Shown here one piece after another: positions 35,001 through 43,100 of a DNA stretch of 64,000 nt. A model generated the notes under the pieces. The model was not told where the DNA came from. It made no database searches and worked only from the letters and a program-made list of their open reading frames with translations. The number at the start of each line of letters is the position of its first letter. Position 1 is the stretch's first letter. This stretch comes from UBA7672 sp036733305 (GTDB taxonomy: Bacteria > Pseudomonadota > Alphaproteobacteria > Caulobacterales > Hyphomonadaceae). Location of the stretch: NCBI GenBank assembly GCA_036733305.1, contig DAINAT010000001.1, forward strand, positions 62,001-126,000, in the 5' to 3' direction. A program made the translations under genes and the position numbers.

Positions 35001-35150
35001 GATTTCAGCGACACGCTGCGCCTGACAGCGTCGATCGACAACATCACCGACCGCGATCCGCCGAAGCACCAGATGGAGCCCGGCTATGATCCGCGCCAGG
35101 GCAGCGCTCTGGGCCGGACGTTCGAAATCGGGATCAAGAAGGTGTTCTGA
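32037..35150 (+). CDS. TonB-dependent receptor (1037 aa)
   Basis: A large outer-membrane active transporter. The signal peptide ends VSAWAQQ. The plug has RVVVTGSLIAGSPEDAALPV, LRGIGSDKTLTLLNGHRVGS, and GAAVTYGADAIGGVVNFITR. The long barrel has many aromatic-rich strands and ends with GRTFEIGIKKVF. The plug type (multiple LNGHRV/ADAIGGVVN) is that of the sphingomonad/caulobacter receptors used for plant-derived or aromatic compounds rather than siderophores. It is followed by a terminator and then a secreted protein. The ligand is unknown. Confidence 0.9.
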   Translation: MKRLLRGASCAAMMAVVLQPVSAWAQQQSATVQSAPEAITSQERPSTVPGPEDRVVVTGSLIAGSPEDAALPVEVFSTEDLEKQGSPTALEFAKNLTISGPTSGEANFFGGNPGAVTFNLRGIGSDKTLTLLNGHRVGSNANFIPGAALARTELLKDGAAVTYGADAIGGVVNFITRKDFVGLEAKASYKYIDGSDGDYSASLLGGIGEGNTNFLMSVEYERRSALPALERDWATTPRSVNIGPWSSITNLGFYSPRGVLPTGPLVPTGAGGQFTLADEWGPSLGAAVRDNANAIGTPAQNCTAIGGAYTTACQFNYYNFYNIVEPTDIYRAYAQLNTAVTDDMDFHIDVAYGQVRTVQHISPSVALQSGPAANSAEQQIFIPRANPYVAQFMTDAGYTAPAGLSGFAFGSAATGAFYRVFAFGGSQAYGENTIFQEYDSQGFRVSSGLNGRLGDWAGPLGDVNYDVTLNYDQSITRTTYPDIIGFRLQQALNGFGGPNCNAPDLNANLFGTQNPAAAGKNGCMWFNPFATGFRSNPALGLTNPQSGSNRNLAVPTGVTSWENPVELQRWLYDDKMQETVNSALTLDVIFNGLTPLELPGGTVAWALGFQGRMLESRETVPSPYNNDSVPCSWPGQQPAVPGTPQYTGCNVDRPGPLVYTATNFPDYRDQQQRAAFGEVQLPVFDNFNISAAVRREEFSGGLGSTVYKVSGKWDVWGPISLRGSYGTNYQAPPITLKPGEVNNGVANYTRAGGLWLPATQITRSDVVPATATAWNAGVIWQSEGFAADHSFRFIVDYFSIETENEFRQLATYNQIFDAVWNATDSYTPCNHPLAGRVAYQATSTSPGGVCSATTVPTDLGRVTTEYGNGPGIITNGFDYQTDYSMPIGPGDFMVGVIATQLKAIEDTAVTIDGFQIFASRNRLGNLNQSGAALAAPEWKVNAFATYSFDNHTFRFGADWASAVYDDRVGIQYGENGEDPIYFDFVWLWDFSDTLRLTASIDNITDRDPPKHQMEPGYDPRQGSALGRTFEIGIKKVF

Positions 35151-35245
35151 TCTTTCTGCTCTGCGGGCCTGACCGCTCGCAAGTCTACCGAACGTGCCTG
35201 CGTATGTTGCCGAATGCTGGTCCCTAACCAGCATCCTCCTGAACT

Positions 35246-35278
35246 CCCCGGACCCTCAAGGTCCGGGGGCTTGTTCGC
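35246..35278 (+). terminator. Terminator after the TonB receptor
   Basis: CCCCGGACC-CTCAA-GGTCCGGGG, a 9-bp stem at 35246-35268 followed by GCTTGTTC, about 95 bases after the stop codon. Confidence 0.7.
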
Positions 35279-35383
35279 TGTAGGATCACACCCGCACTTG
35301 TAGGTGTCGGCAGTTGTGAGCGTCGGGTGCTGCGCGTAGATTTCTGGGACACAACGATAAGAACAATACCTCGGGAGGATTCG

Positions 35384-36499
35384 ATGACCCAACGTCAACG
35401 TCTATGCTTCGCAGTTAGCGCGATGGTTCTTGCCTGCGGATTTGCCGGAGAGGCATCCGCGCAGGCCGCAGCGCAAACGGGCGCACGGGTCGAGGTGCAC
35501 AACCTGAAGCCGGCCAAGGAGGGCGACAAGGTTGCGGCAGGTTACGTCGCCCCGCGTCTGGTGATCGGTCAGCCGGATATCTCAGGGGTGTGGTCGAACG
35601 CGTCCAACACGCGGATGACGCGCCAGGCGAAATTCAAATCGCTGATCCTCAACGATGCGGATGCTGAAGAGGCCCGTAAGAATGATCCGTCGAACATCCG
35701 TCAGGCGACCGACGATAACCAGAAGACAGGCGACGGCCTGCTCGACGGCAAGGATCTGGCGGCAGGGCGCGGTTACAACTCGTTCTGGATCGATCCGGGC
35801 TCGAACCTCGCCAACGTCAAAGGCACATGGCGCACGTCATGGATCGTTGATCCGCCGAGTGGACAGGTGCCGTTCTCCGATGATGGTCGCAAGAAGTTGG
35901 CGGGCATGCGTGGCCAGCGCGGGCAAGGTCGCGGCACGGGCTATGACAATCCAGAAGAGCGTGGCGCGGGCGAGCGTTGCATCGTCGGATTTGGCGGCAC
36001 GGGCGGCCCACCGATGATGAACGTGCTTTACAATAACAACTACCAGATCATCCAGTCGAAGGACTATGTCGTCATCGTCGTGGAGATGAACCACGATGCG
36101 CGCATCATCCCGCTGAACGCCAAGCACGGGCCTGTGGCGCTGAACCCGTATCTCGGCGACTCCATCGGCTGGTGGGAAGGCGATACGCTGGTGGTGGAGA
36201 CAGTGAACATCAACCCGAACGGCGGCGGGCAGGTTCAGCTGACAGAGAACGGCAAGATCATCGAGAAGTTCACGCGCTATTCCGACACGCAGGTGCTCTA
36301 CGAGTTCGAAGTACATGACCCGGCGCTCTACAGCCAGGTGTGGAAGGGCGAAGTCGGTCTGAACCGCGTTGACAGCCATGTCTTCGAATATGCCTGCCAT
36401 GAAGGCAATTACGGCCTGCACGGCATTCTCGAAGGCGGCCGCGCAGCCGACCGTTCAGGTCGCTCAATCCAGGAAAAAGGCGACCGCGACGAGGGTTGA
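35384..36499 (+). CDS. Exported protein of unknown function
   Basis: A 371-aa protein whose start ATG follows GGGAGG. The signal peptide runs to GEASAQ. Internal landmarks are QPDISGVWSNAS near residue 65, QIIQSKDYVVIVVEMNHDAR, and IGWWEGDTLVVETVNIN. I recognise this layout from uncharacterised secreted proteins encoded near TonB receptors and aromatic or steroid degradation genes in alphaproteobacteria and acidobacteria, but no activity can be named. The D-x-S-G-V-W opening and WWEGDTLVVET suggest a beta-rich fold. It is probably periplasmic. It ends at a strong terminator. Confidence 0.7.
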   Translation: MTQRQRLCFAVSAMVLACGFAGEASAQAAAQTGARVEVHNLKPAKEGDKVAAGYVAPRLVIGQPDISGVWSNASNTRMTRQAKFKSLILNDADAEEARKNDPSNIRQATDDNQKTGDGLLDGKDLAAGRGYNSFWIDPGSNLANVKGTWRTSWIVDPPSGQVPFSDDGRKKLAGMRGQRGQGRGTGYDNPEERGAGERCIVGFGGTGGPPMMNVLYNNNYQIIQSKDYVVIVVEMNHDARIIPLNAKHGPVALNPYLGDSIGWWEGDTLVVETVNINPNGGGQVQLTENGKIIEKFTRYSDTQVLYEFEVHDPALYSQVWKGEVGLNRVDSHVFEYACHEGNYGLHGILEGGRAADRSGRSIQEKGDRDEG

Positions 36500-36527
36500 T
36501 CACGCGCGCGAGGGGTGGAAGTTCGAG

Positions 36528-36561
36528 GCGGCGGATGCGGACACGTATCCGCCGCTTTTTT
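36528..36561 (+). terminator. Strong rho-independent terminator
   Basis: GCGGCGGAT (36528-36536) pairs with ATCCGCCGC (36547-36555) and is followed by TTTTTT. It ends the exported-protein transcript just before the convergent hydrolase gene. Confidence 0.85.
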
Positions 36562-36581
36562 GCGCGCTGCGCCAAGCGCCT

Positions 36582-37568
36582 CTATCGCCCGAGCTGGCGA
36601 TCGATCGAGTCTCGGATTTCTGCAAACACCTCCGGCTTGTGATCGAACCCGGCTTCATCGACCATGCCATGATCCCACCCGACCTTTTCGACATAGGTCA
36701 GGTTGGTGCGCCCGGATTTCTGGAACAGGTCGCGCGTAGCACGAGGCGCGTCAGTGCCTGAGGGATCTTTGCTGCCATAGACCAACAGGACAGGTCCGTC
36801 GAATTTGATCAGGTCGTTCGCATACACCCGATCGAACGTGTCCGCCCACCACCGGTATGAGTTGCCGAGAAAGATCGCGTCGCTGGTCGGCGTGGCTCTT
36901 ATTCTCTCGAAAGTCTCCACAACCATTGGCCGCATCCCGGGTGGCATGCTTTCGGCGATGAACTTGGAGGCAGGCAGGCCAAGTCCGGTGGACATTATAA
37001 CGACGGTATCGATTACCGGCTCCTCGCCAGCTGTCTGTGCAGCGACAGCGCCACCTTCGGAGCCTCCGAACACAACGAGATTACCGTTGAACCATGGTTG
37101 CCGTGACAGCTCTGCTATGACCTGGCGAACATCGGCAACGCGCTGCGAAACGGTGTGGTGTTTCCAGTAGTCTTCGGGACAGAAGGCTCTATCCCCCTCG
37201 ACCGCACCTGCGGGTCGCTGAAACGTACTGGTCACGCCATAGGTCTCGATATACGCGACTGCCATATCGGGCGCCATTGCATTTGCGTAGCGAGACATGC
37301 GGGGCCAAGCCGCGTCGCAGCCCGTACCTTGCAACATCACAATCACGCCCTGTTTGCCGCCTGCTCCGCGGCGATCCAGCCGCCACTCCATCGTGCTTTC
37401 ATTAGGCCGTAGCGAATGTTGGAGCGTTGGGCGCTGTGGATCTGTGGGGGCTTGGCCAAGGTTCAGAGAACATGCCGTGACAAACAGCCCCGCAACGATG
37501 GCCGTAATCTCAGCGATGTAGTGATGAAACGGCCTCAACACGGCATCCTCAGATCGCCAGACGGACAA
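36582..37568 (-). CDS. Alpha/beta-hydrolase fold protein, probable lipoprotein or exported
   Basis: A 328-aa hydrolase. The N-terminus has a hydrophobic segment (AEITAIVAGLFVTACS), with Cys in a lipobox-like place. The fold shows GVIVMLQGTGCDAAWPRM, the nucleophile elbow VVFGGSEGGAVA (Ser), LLVYGSKDPSGTD (likely acid) and GWDHGMVDE (His). It resembles dienelactone- or BAAT-type hydrolases but is not a close match to any I can name. A short open frame upstream gives no support for a different start. Its substrate could be a lactone or ester of the neighbouring pathway; that is speculative. Confidence 0.72.
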   Translation of the reverse strand: MSVWRSEDAVLRPFHHYIAEITAIVAGLFVTACSLNLGQAPTDPQRPTLQHSLRPNESTMEWRLDRRGAGGKQGVIVMLQGTGCDAAWPRMSRYANAMAPDMAVAYIETYGVTSTFQRPAGAVEGDRAFCPEDYWKHHTVSQRVADVRQVIAELSRQPWFNGNLVVFGGSEGGAVAAQTAGEEPVIDTVVIMSTGLGLPASKFIAESMPPGMRPMVVETFERIRATPTSDAIFLGNSYRWWADTFDRVYANDLIKFDGPVLLVYGSKDPSGTDAPRATRDLFQKSGRTNLTYVEKVGWDHGMVDEAGFDHKPEVFAEIRDSIDRQLGR

Positions 37569-37871
37569 ATCATACTTAGCAGTTGTGCCGCTGCAAGATT
37601 TGTCTGTTTGGCGAGTTGGTGACCAAACCTTTCGAGCAACGTTCGGCGCGTGATCTTCGCTTGCTCAATCGACTGTAGGTGGCGGCGAGCGTGGCTTCCA
37701 AGACGGGAAAGCCGAGGGCGGTGAAACTTGCGGGTGGATTGGCTGCAATCAATTTCTCTGGCACGCTCCAAGCAGGGCTCTTCCGTATGTGGTTCAAGCC
37801 TCGGATGAGCTGCATTGCATCCCGAGCTTGCGCGTGCGCTAAATCGAGCGTCGCGTTGTAGGGGTATCTCC
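37569..37871. other. 303-bp region without a convincing gene
   Basis: Short open frames exist on both strands, but none has a ribosome binding site or recognisable motif. The stretch has lower GC near 37580-37640 and lies between divergent genes, so it should contain both promoters. It may hold a decayed gene, but I see no family signature. Confidence 0.4.
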
Positions 37872-38405
37872 ATGAGCCGGATCTTCGGGAAAGTCTGTCA
37901 GAACGGCTATGTCGTGCGCGACATCGAAGCGGCGATGAAGCACTGGATCGATGTCATGGGCGTGGGGCCGTGGTTCTATATCGAGGACGTGAAGACGGAT
38001 TGGTTTACCTGCCGCGGGAAGGCGTCGGACGTGAAGATGTCGATTGCGCTGGCCAATTCTGGCGATTTGCAGATCGAGCTGATCCAGCAACGCAATGATG
38101 CGCCGTCGCTCTACAAGGAGTTTCTCGATGCGGGCTTCGAGGGCCTGCAGCACATGTCGTACTGGACCCACGACTATCAGGCGCTCTACGACCGGGCGCT
38201 GTCGCTGGGCTATGTGGTCGGCCATGAGGGGTGCATCGGCGGCGAGAAGGGGCGCTTCGCCTATTTCGATACGCAGGCGCATCCCGGCACGATTGTCGAG
38301 ATTTCCGACATCAGCGGAACCAAGGGCAAGACGTTTGACCACATCCGCCGCGTCGCGGCCGATTGGGACGGCTCAAACCCGATCCGGATCATCAAGCCGG
38401 CTTGA
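37872..38405 (+). CDS. VOC-superfamily (glyoxalase-like) protein
   Basis: A 177-aa protein with paired beta-alpha-beta-beta-beta modules, beginning FGKVCQNGYVVRDIEAAMKH and WIDVMGVGPWF. It has the metal-ligand-type positions typical of the glyoxalase_4 group: QLQIEL-like strand LQIELIQQRND, GLQHMSYWTHDY (His) and PGTIVEISDIS (Glu). Members catalyse isomerisations, epimerisations or ring cleavage on CoA esters and aromatics. ATG 37872 directly before the fold is used; the upstream extension is unlikely. It is a single gene, convergent with the membrane-protein pair. Confidence 0.82.
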   Translation: MSRIFGKVCQNGYVVRDIEAAMKHWIDVMGVGPWFYIEDVKTDWFTCRGKASDVKMSIALANSGDLQIELIQQRNDAPSLYKEFLDAGFEGLQHMSYWTHDYQALYDRALSLGYVVGHEGCIGGEKGRFAYFDTQAHPGTIVEISDISGTKGKTFDHIRRVAADWDGSNPIRIIKPA

Positions 38406-38412
38406 GGCAGGC

Positions 38413-39264
38413 CTAGAGCCCGCCGCCGCCAAGGCCGATCCAGCGTCCGGCCGCAGCAACCGTGATCCACGCCAGAATGGTGAAGACGCCAATCATGCGG
38501 TTGAGCTTCGGTGTTGCAGCGTCTGGCGATGGCTTGCCGACGAACTCCCACAGCAGGAAGCCGAAGACGATCACAGCCGTGGCGCGCAAGGTCCATCGGT
38601 CGACCTCCATCACCAGATCGTAGTCGTCGAGCGGACTGTGCAGCAGCATCGTCATCACGAACATCCAGACGATGATAGCCGCCGTGATGGCGCCCAGCGC
38701 GATGCGGGTGAAGCGCGAACCGAAGATCATCGCGATCATCCAGCCGGCGCAAACGACGTGGAAGGAGCCGGGCGCCGCGCCGTAGGACGTGCCGAAGATC
38801 AGGATCGAGAGCAGCCATGTGACCAGCGCGACGATGGTCATCACGCGGGTTTGCTGGGTCATCACGCCATCCCTGCTGGCGAGCGATCGGACGACGCCGA
38901 GCGAGAGCAGCAGGGCAGGGATCAAGGCGATGACCTTCACGAGGAAGGCCGGCGCCCGATAGATCTTCATCGGGTTGACGATGCACATGAAGATACCCGT
39001 CACGGCGAGCGCGATCAGGGCGGCCCAGAGCCAGGGGCGTACGGATTTCTCGATGCTCGCGGGCGAAACGCTGGTCATGCCGACGCCCATCAGGCGCAGG
39101 CCGGGCAGCAGCATCGCGCCACCCAACACCGTTATGGCGAGCACGTGCGTGACCAGCACGGCCGGCATCACCCAGCTGGATGACTTGATCATCATCACGC
39201 CTTCGGATGCGGCAAAGGCCTTGAGAGCGGGTTCGAGGTCAGGAAGGAGGGTTGCGATGTTCAT
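38413..39264 (-). CDS. Polytopic membrane protein related to DUF6644, member 1
   Basis: A 283-aa protein with seven or eight hydrophobic helices. Early residues carry VLVTHVLAITVLGGAMLLPG and LRLMGVG; a second block, WAALIALAVTGIFMCIVNPM, precedes YRAPAFLVKVIAL. These blocks match the downstream-strand neighbour (39267-40013): H-V-L, G, L-R-x-x-G, TG, NP, Y, F-x-x-K-V-I. The ATG is two bases after the neighbour's stop and its AGGAGG lies inside that gene, so translation is coupled. The conserved His residues could bind haem or metal; nothing more specific can be said. Confidence 0.7.
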   Translation of the reverse strand: MNIATLLPDLEPALKAFAASEGVMMIKSSSWVMPAVLVTHVLAITVLGGAMLLPGLRLMGVGMTSVSPASIEKSVRPWLWAALIALAVTGIFMCIVNPMKIYRAPAFLVKVIALIPALLLSLGVVRSLASRDGVMTQQTRVMTIVALVTWLLSILIFGTSYGAAPGSFHVVCAGWMIAMIFGSRFTRIALGAITAAIIVWMFVMTMLLHSPLDDYDLVMEVDRWTLRATAVIVFGFLLWEFVGKPSPDAATPKLNRMIGVFTILAWITVAAAGRWIGLGGGGL

Positions 39265-39266
39265 CG

Positions 39267-40013
39267 TTACTCCTCCTGCGGCGCGGCTTGGTCAGCCGGA
39301 GCGCTGGCTGGCGCTTCCTCGGCCGGGGTTTCGCCGGATTCATCGGCGGGAACCTCTTCTGTCTCCTCGCCGGTACTCTCGTCCGTGAGCTCTTCGGAGG
39401 ATTCTTCCTCCAGCATTTCGTTGACGGCCCGCATTTCGGATTCGCAGTCTGCAAATGCGTAACCGAACGATCCGGGCGGCATGTTCTCACATTCGAAGAA
39501 CACGAAGGCCATCAGGCGGCCGAAGATGATCACGAACATCCAGGACGTCAGCGAAATGCCGGCGGCCAGTCTTACGGAGGTAGGCGGGTTGGGGCGCGCA
39601 TCCCATTCGGCCTGGCTCTTCTGCACCCGGTAGTGGAACCAGAAGATATTGGCGGCGGCGAGAATGATGAAGATCACTTTCGCCCGGAACCATACGTTGT
39701 GGTAGTAGTGAACGGGGTTGGAGAAGAACAGCACAAGTCCCGTAATCATCACCAGCGCGAAGCCGACAATCGTGTATGGCAGGATCTTGTTGTTCAGCGT
39801 CGAATACGGAACGTCCTTGAAGGCGAAGCCAAGCATTCGCAGGTCCACCATCAATATGGTGCCGGCAAAAAGCATGAGCGAAAGGACGTGCGTTCCCTCG
39901 ATCAGGGCCCAGAGGTGAAGCGATCCGGCGAGGACCTGACTCCATGACGTCGACGGGTCACCGTCAACGGCGCCGGGAACATCCTGCAGCCACTGGAGCA
40001 GATCGTGTAACAA
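39267..40013 (-). CDS. Polytopic membrane protein related to DUF6644, member 2
   Basis: A 248-aa protein with about five transmembrane helices in the first 185 residues (SLHLWALIEGTHVLSLMLFA, LMVDLRMLGFA, FALVMITGLVLFFSNPVHYY, SLTSWMFVIIFG) and a low-complexity Glu/Ser/Pro/Ala tail of ~60 residues to the end. It starts at TTG with GGGGAGG nine bases upstream. It forms a two-gene operon with member 1. The acidic tail is probably soluble and disordered; a role in metal or electron handling is only a guess. Confidence 0.7.
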   Translation of the reverse strand: MLHDLLQWLQDVPGAVDGDPSTSWSQVLAGSLHLWALIEGTHVLSLMLFAGTILMVDLRMLGFAFKDVPYSTLNNKILPYTIVGFALVMITGLVLFFSNPVHYYHNVWFRAKVIFIILAAANIFWFHYRVQKSQAEWDARPNPPTSVRLAAGISLTSWMFVIIFGRLMAFVFFECENMPPGSFGYAFADCESEMRAVNEMLEEESSEELTDESTGEETEEVPADESGETPAEEAPASAPADQAAPQEE

Positions 40014-40028
40014 TGCCCGATGCCTCCC

Positions 40029-40110
40029 CGCATCTTTTGCGGACCAGTTGGGTCGGACAGGTGGCAGGTGTCAAGCCGCTCAACCCTTTGTGTAAGCGCA
40101 TCTTTTGCGG
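40029..40110. repeat. Two exact copies of a 14-bp hairpin-forming repeat
   Basis: CGCATCTTTTGCGG occurs at 40029-40042 and 40097-40110, 68 bp apart. Each copy can fold (CGCA/TGCG around TCTTT). They lie upstream of the membrane-protein pair and downstream of the octad-repeat gene. They may be regulator sites or 3'-end elements. Confidence 0.45.
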
Positions 40111-40150
40111 TCTGTGCCGGGCGCTCGAGCCAGCGCCCCTCATCACGCAA

Positions 40151-43100
40151 CTAGCTGATCGCGCGCAGGATGGCGTCCTTCTGTTCCTGGGTCAGGCTGG
40201 TCAACTGGTCAGGCGTGAACCCGCTGATCTGGGTCGGCGTCAGTGCGTCGATCTGCGTGACGCTCAGTGCGCCGATAGCCGTTGTGCTGATGCCGGAGAT
40301 CTGCGTCGAGGTCAGGCCGCTCAGCTGCAACGGTGTGAAGGTCCCAACCCAGGCGGGCAGGTTGCTGAGTTGTGCTGACGTCAGCGCACCGATCTGGGTT
40401 GATGTCAGTGTCGAGAACTGAGCGGGGGTGAAGCCGCTCAGACGCGTGGAGGATAGGCTTCCGATCTGTTCACCCGATAGCGCGGCAATCTGTGTGGTCG
40501 AGAACGCGCCGATCTGCGTTTCCGTCAGGGTGCGCAATTGCACACGGACGAGGCCCGCAAGCTGGGTCGCCGTCATTGCGGCGATGTCGCCCGTATCGAG
40601 ATGGCCGATGTCAGTGGTCGTCAGCGCGCCGATTTGCGCAGATTTGAGGCCGGAGAGTTGCGTCAGCGTCAGCTGGTCAACCTGATCGCCGGTCATGCCG
40701 GTGATCGCAGTCGGCGAGAGTGCTCCGATCTGTGTGGAGCTCAATGTCGCGAAGGCGGACACAGTCATGGCGCCAAGCTGGTCAGGCGTGAGGCCGCTTA
40801 TAAGCGTCGCGGACATCGCGCCGATCTGGCTGGTCGACAAGCCGTTGAGCTGGGTCGAGGTCAACGCCGCAGCCCAGCTTGCCGGGAAGTCGGGCGATGC
40901 GAGCTGCGTCGTCGTCAGGGTGCCGAGGGCGCCTGCGGATAGAGCTGAAGCCGCGGTCGATGAGAGAGCCGCAACCTTGGTTGCGCCGAGGCTGCTGAAC
41001 TGTGTCGTCGACAGGGCCGCTGCCTGCGTCGCGGTGAACCCGCTGACGGCAGAGGTAGACAGCGCCGCCAGCTTCGTGGTGCTGAGGCCGCTCAGCAACG
41101 TGGCAGAGATGTTGGAGATTTGGGTCTCGCCGATGCCGGAAAGCTGCGTTGCGCTAAGCGCATTGAACTGCGTTGCGGTAAGGCTTGATGCCTGCTTCGC
41201 GGTTAGCACGCCGATCTGCGTCGATGTCAGGCTGCTGAACTGCGCGCTGTTGAATGCGTTGATCTGGGCTGGGTCCAAGGCCTGGATTGTTGTCGTGGAA
41301 AGCGCAGAAATCTGGCTCGTGTAGAGCGCCTGGATCTGCGTTGTCGTGAAATAGTCGATGTTTGTCGCAGTAAGCCCGGAAACGGCGCTGGTCGACAGGC
41401 TGCGTAACTGGCTCGTCGAGAGCAGTCCGAGATGGTTGGCGTCGATCTCCGGAATCTGCGTCGCCGTGAAACCGCCCATCTGCGTCGTCGTCAGTGCTAG
41501 CATCCGCGCAAGCGTCAGGCCTGGAAGGGCCGAAGTGGCCAGCGAGCTGATCTGCGCGGACGTCATTGCCGCCAGCTGGCTGGCGCTGAGCGCTTCAACC
41601 TGCGCAGCGGTCATGCCCGCAACGCCCGTAACCGAAAGCGCAGCGATCTCGGAGTTCGTGAAAGTCGCCAATTGAGAGGTCGACAACGCGCCTATCTGCG
41701 TCGCGTTGAAGCCGCCGACGCCTGAGATAGTAAGTGCATCGGCCTGCGTAACGTTCAAGGCTTGAATGGCCGTGGTCGTCAGCTCGGAAAGCTGGGTCGC
41801 CTTCAGGCTGCGGATCTGCGTGGTCGTAAAGGAAGCAATCGCAGTCTCGCCCAGTGCGGCGATGGCCGAGGCGCTGAGGCGGGAGAGTTGCGTCGCGCTA
41901 AGAGCGGCTGTTTGCGTTGCCGAGAAGGCGGCAGCCTGCGTCTCCGACAAAGCGGCAATCTGGTTCGACGACAGCGCGGCAAACTGGTTGCCGCTAAGCG
42001 CCGCGATCTCCGTAGTCGTCAGGCCCGCCACCGCGGTTGTCGACAGGGCGGCGATCTGCGTCGGCTTCAAGGCGGCAAGCTGGGAGATTGTCAGTGTCGC
42101 GACCTGTGTGCCGCTCAGCCCCGCAATCTGCGAGGTGCTCAGATTGGCCAGCTGTGTCGTGCTCAGTGCGGCGATTTGCTGTTCGCTGAGTGCGCCGATC
42201 TGCGTGCCAGCCAGGCCAGCCAGGCGGGTCGTCGCGAGGTTCTGGATGTCTTCCTGCTCGAAGCCATGGATCGCAGTCGCGGACAGGCTGTTGAGCTGCG
42301 CAACCGACAGCTTGTTGACCTGATCGGCCGTCATGCCGGTGATCTGATCGGCTGTCAGGCCTTTGAGTTGAACGGAGGTGAACGCGCCGATCTGCGTCGT
42401 GGTCAGCGCCGCGACCTGCTCCGTTGTCAGCGCGGCAATACTGGCGCTCGCCAGGCCCTTCACTTGCGTTGTGTTCAGACCAGCGATCTGCGTGGTGGAC
42501 AGTTCGGCCATCTGCGTTGCGCTGAGACCCGACAACATCGTCGAAGTCATCGCGCCAAGTTGCGTGCTGGTCAGCGCGGTCAGTTGCGATCCGGTCAGGC
42601 TCGCCATCTGCGTCGAGGCAAACGACCCGATCTGGGTGATCGAAAGCCCCGAAATCTGCGTCGTCGTCAGCGCCGAAATGCTTGTGCCGTTGAGTGAGCG
42701 CAACTGCGTCGAGTTCAAATTCGACAGCTGCGAGCCCGACAGCGCGCCGACCTGTGTTTCGTTCAACGCCGCCAGTTGCGTGAAGGCAAGCCCGCCAATC
42801 TGCGTACGCGTCAGCGCCGCAATACTCTCCGTGCTCAGGCCTTCAAGCGCCGTGACCGAGAACGAGCCGATCTGTGTCGCGTTGAGCGCCGCGATCTGCT
42901 CGGTCGTGAACGCAGCCAGTGCATCCGCGCCAAACCCGCGCAGCTGCACCCCGCTCAGGGCTGCAAGTTGCGTCGTCGCCAGGTCGGCGACCTGTTCCGT
43001 CGACAGGCCGCTGATACCCGTGGCGCTCAAGCCCCTGATCTGCGTCGTCGTCAGCCCCGCGATTGCATCCGATCCAAACGCGCCGATCTGCTGCGCTGTC

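Noticed and set aside
37535..37873. A 112-codon minus-strand frame upstream of the hydrolase
   Set aside because: No ribosome binding site, no motif, composition unlike neighbouring genes, and it overlaps the divergent promoter region.
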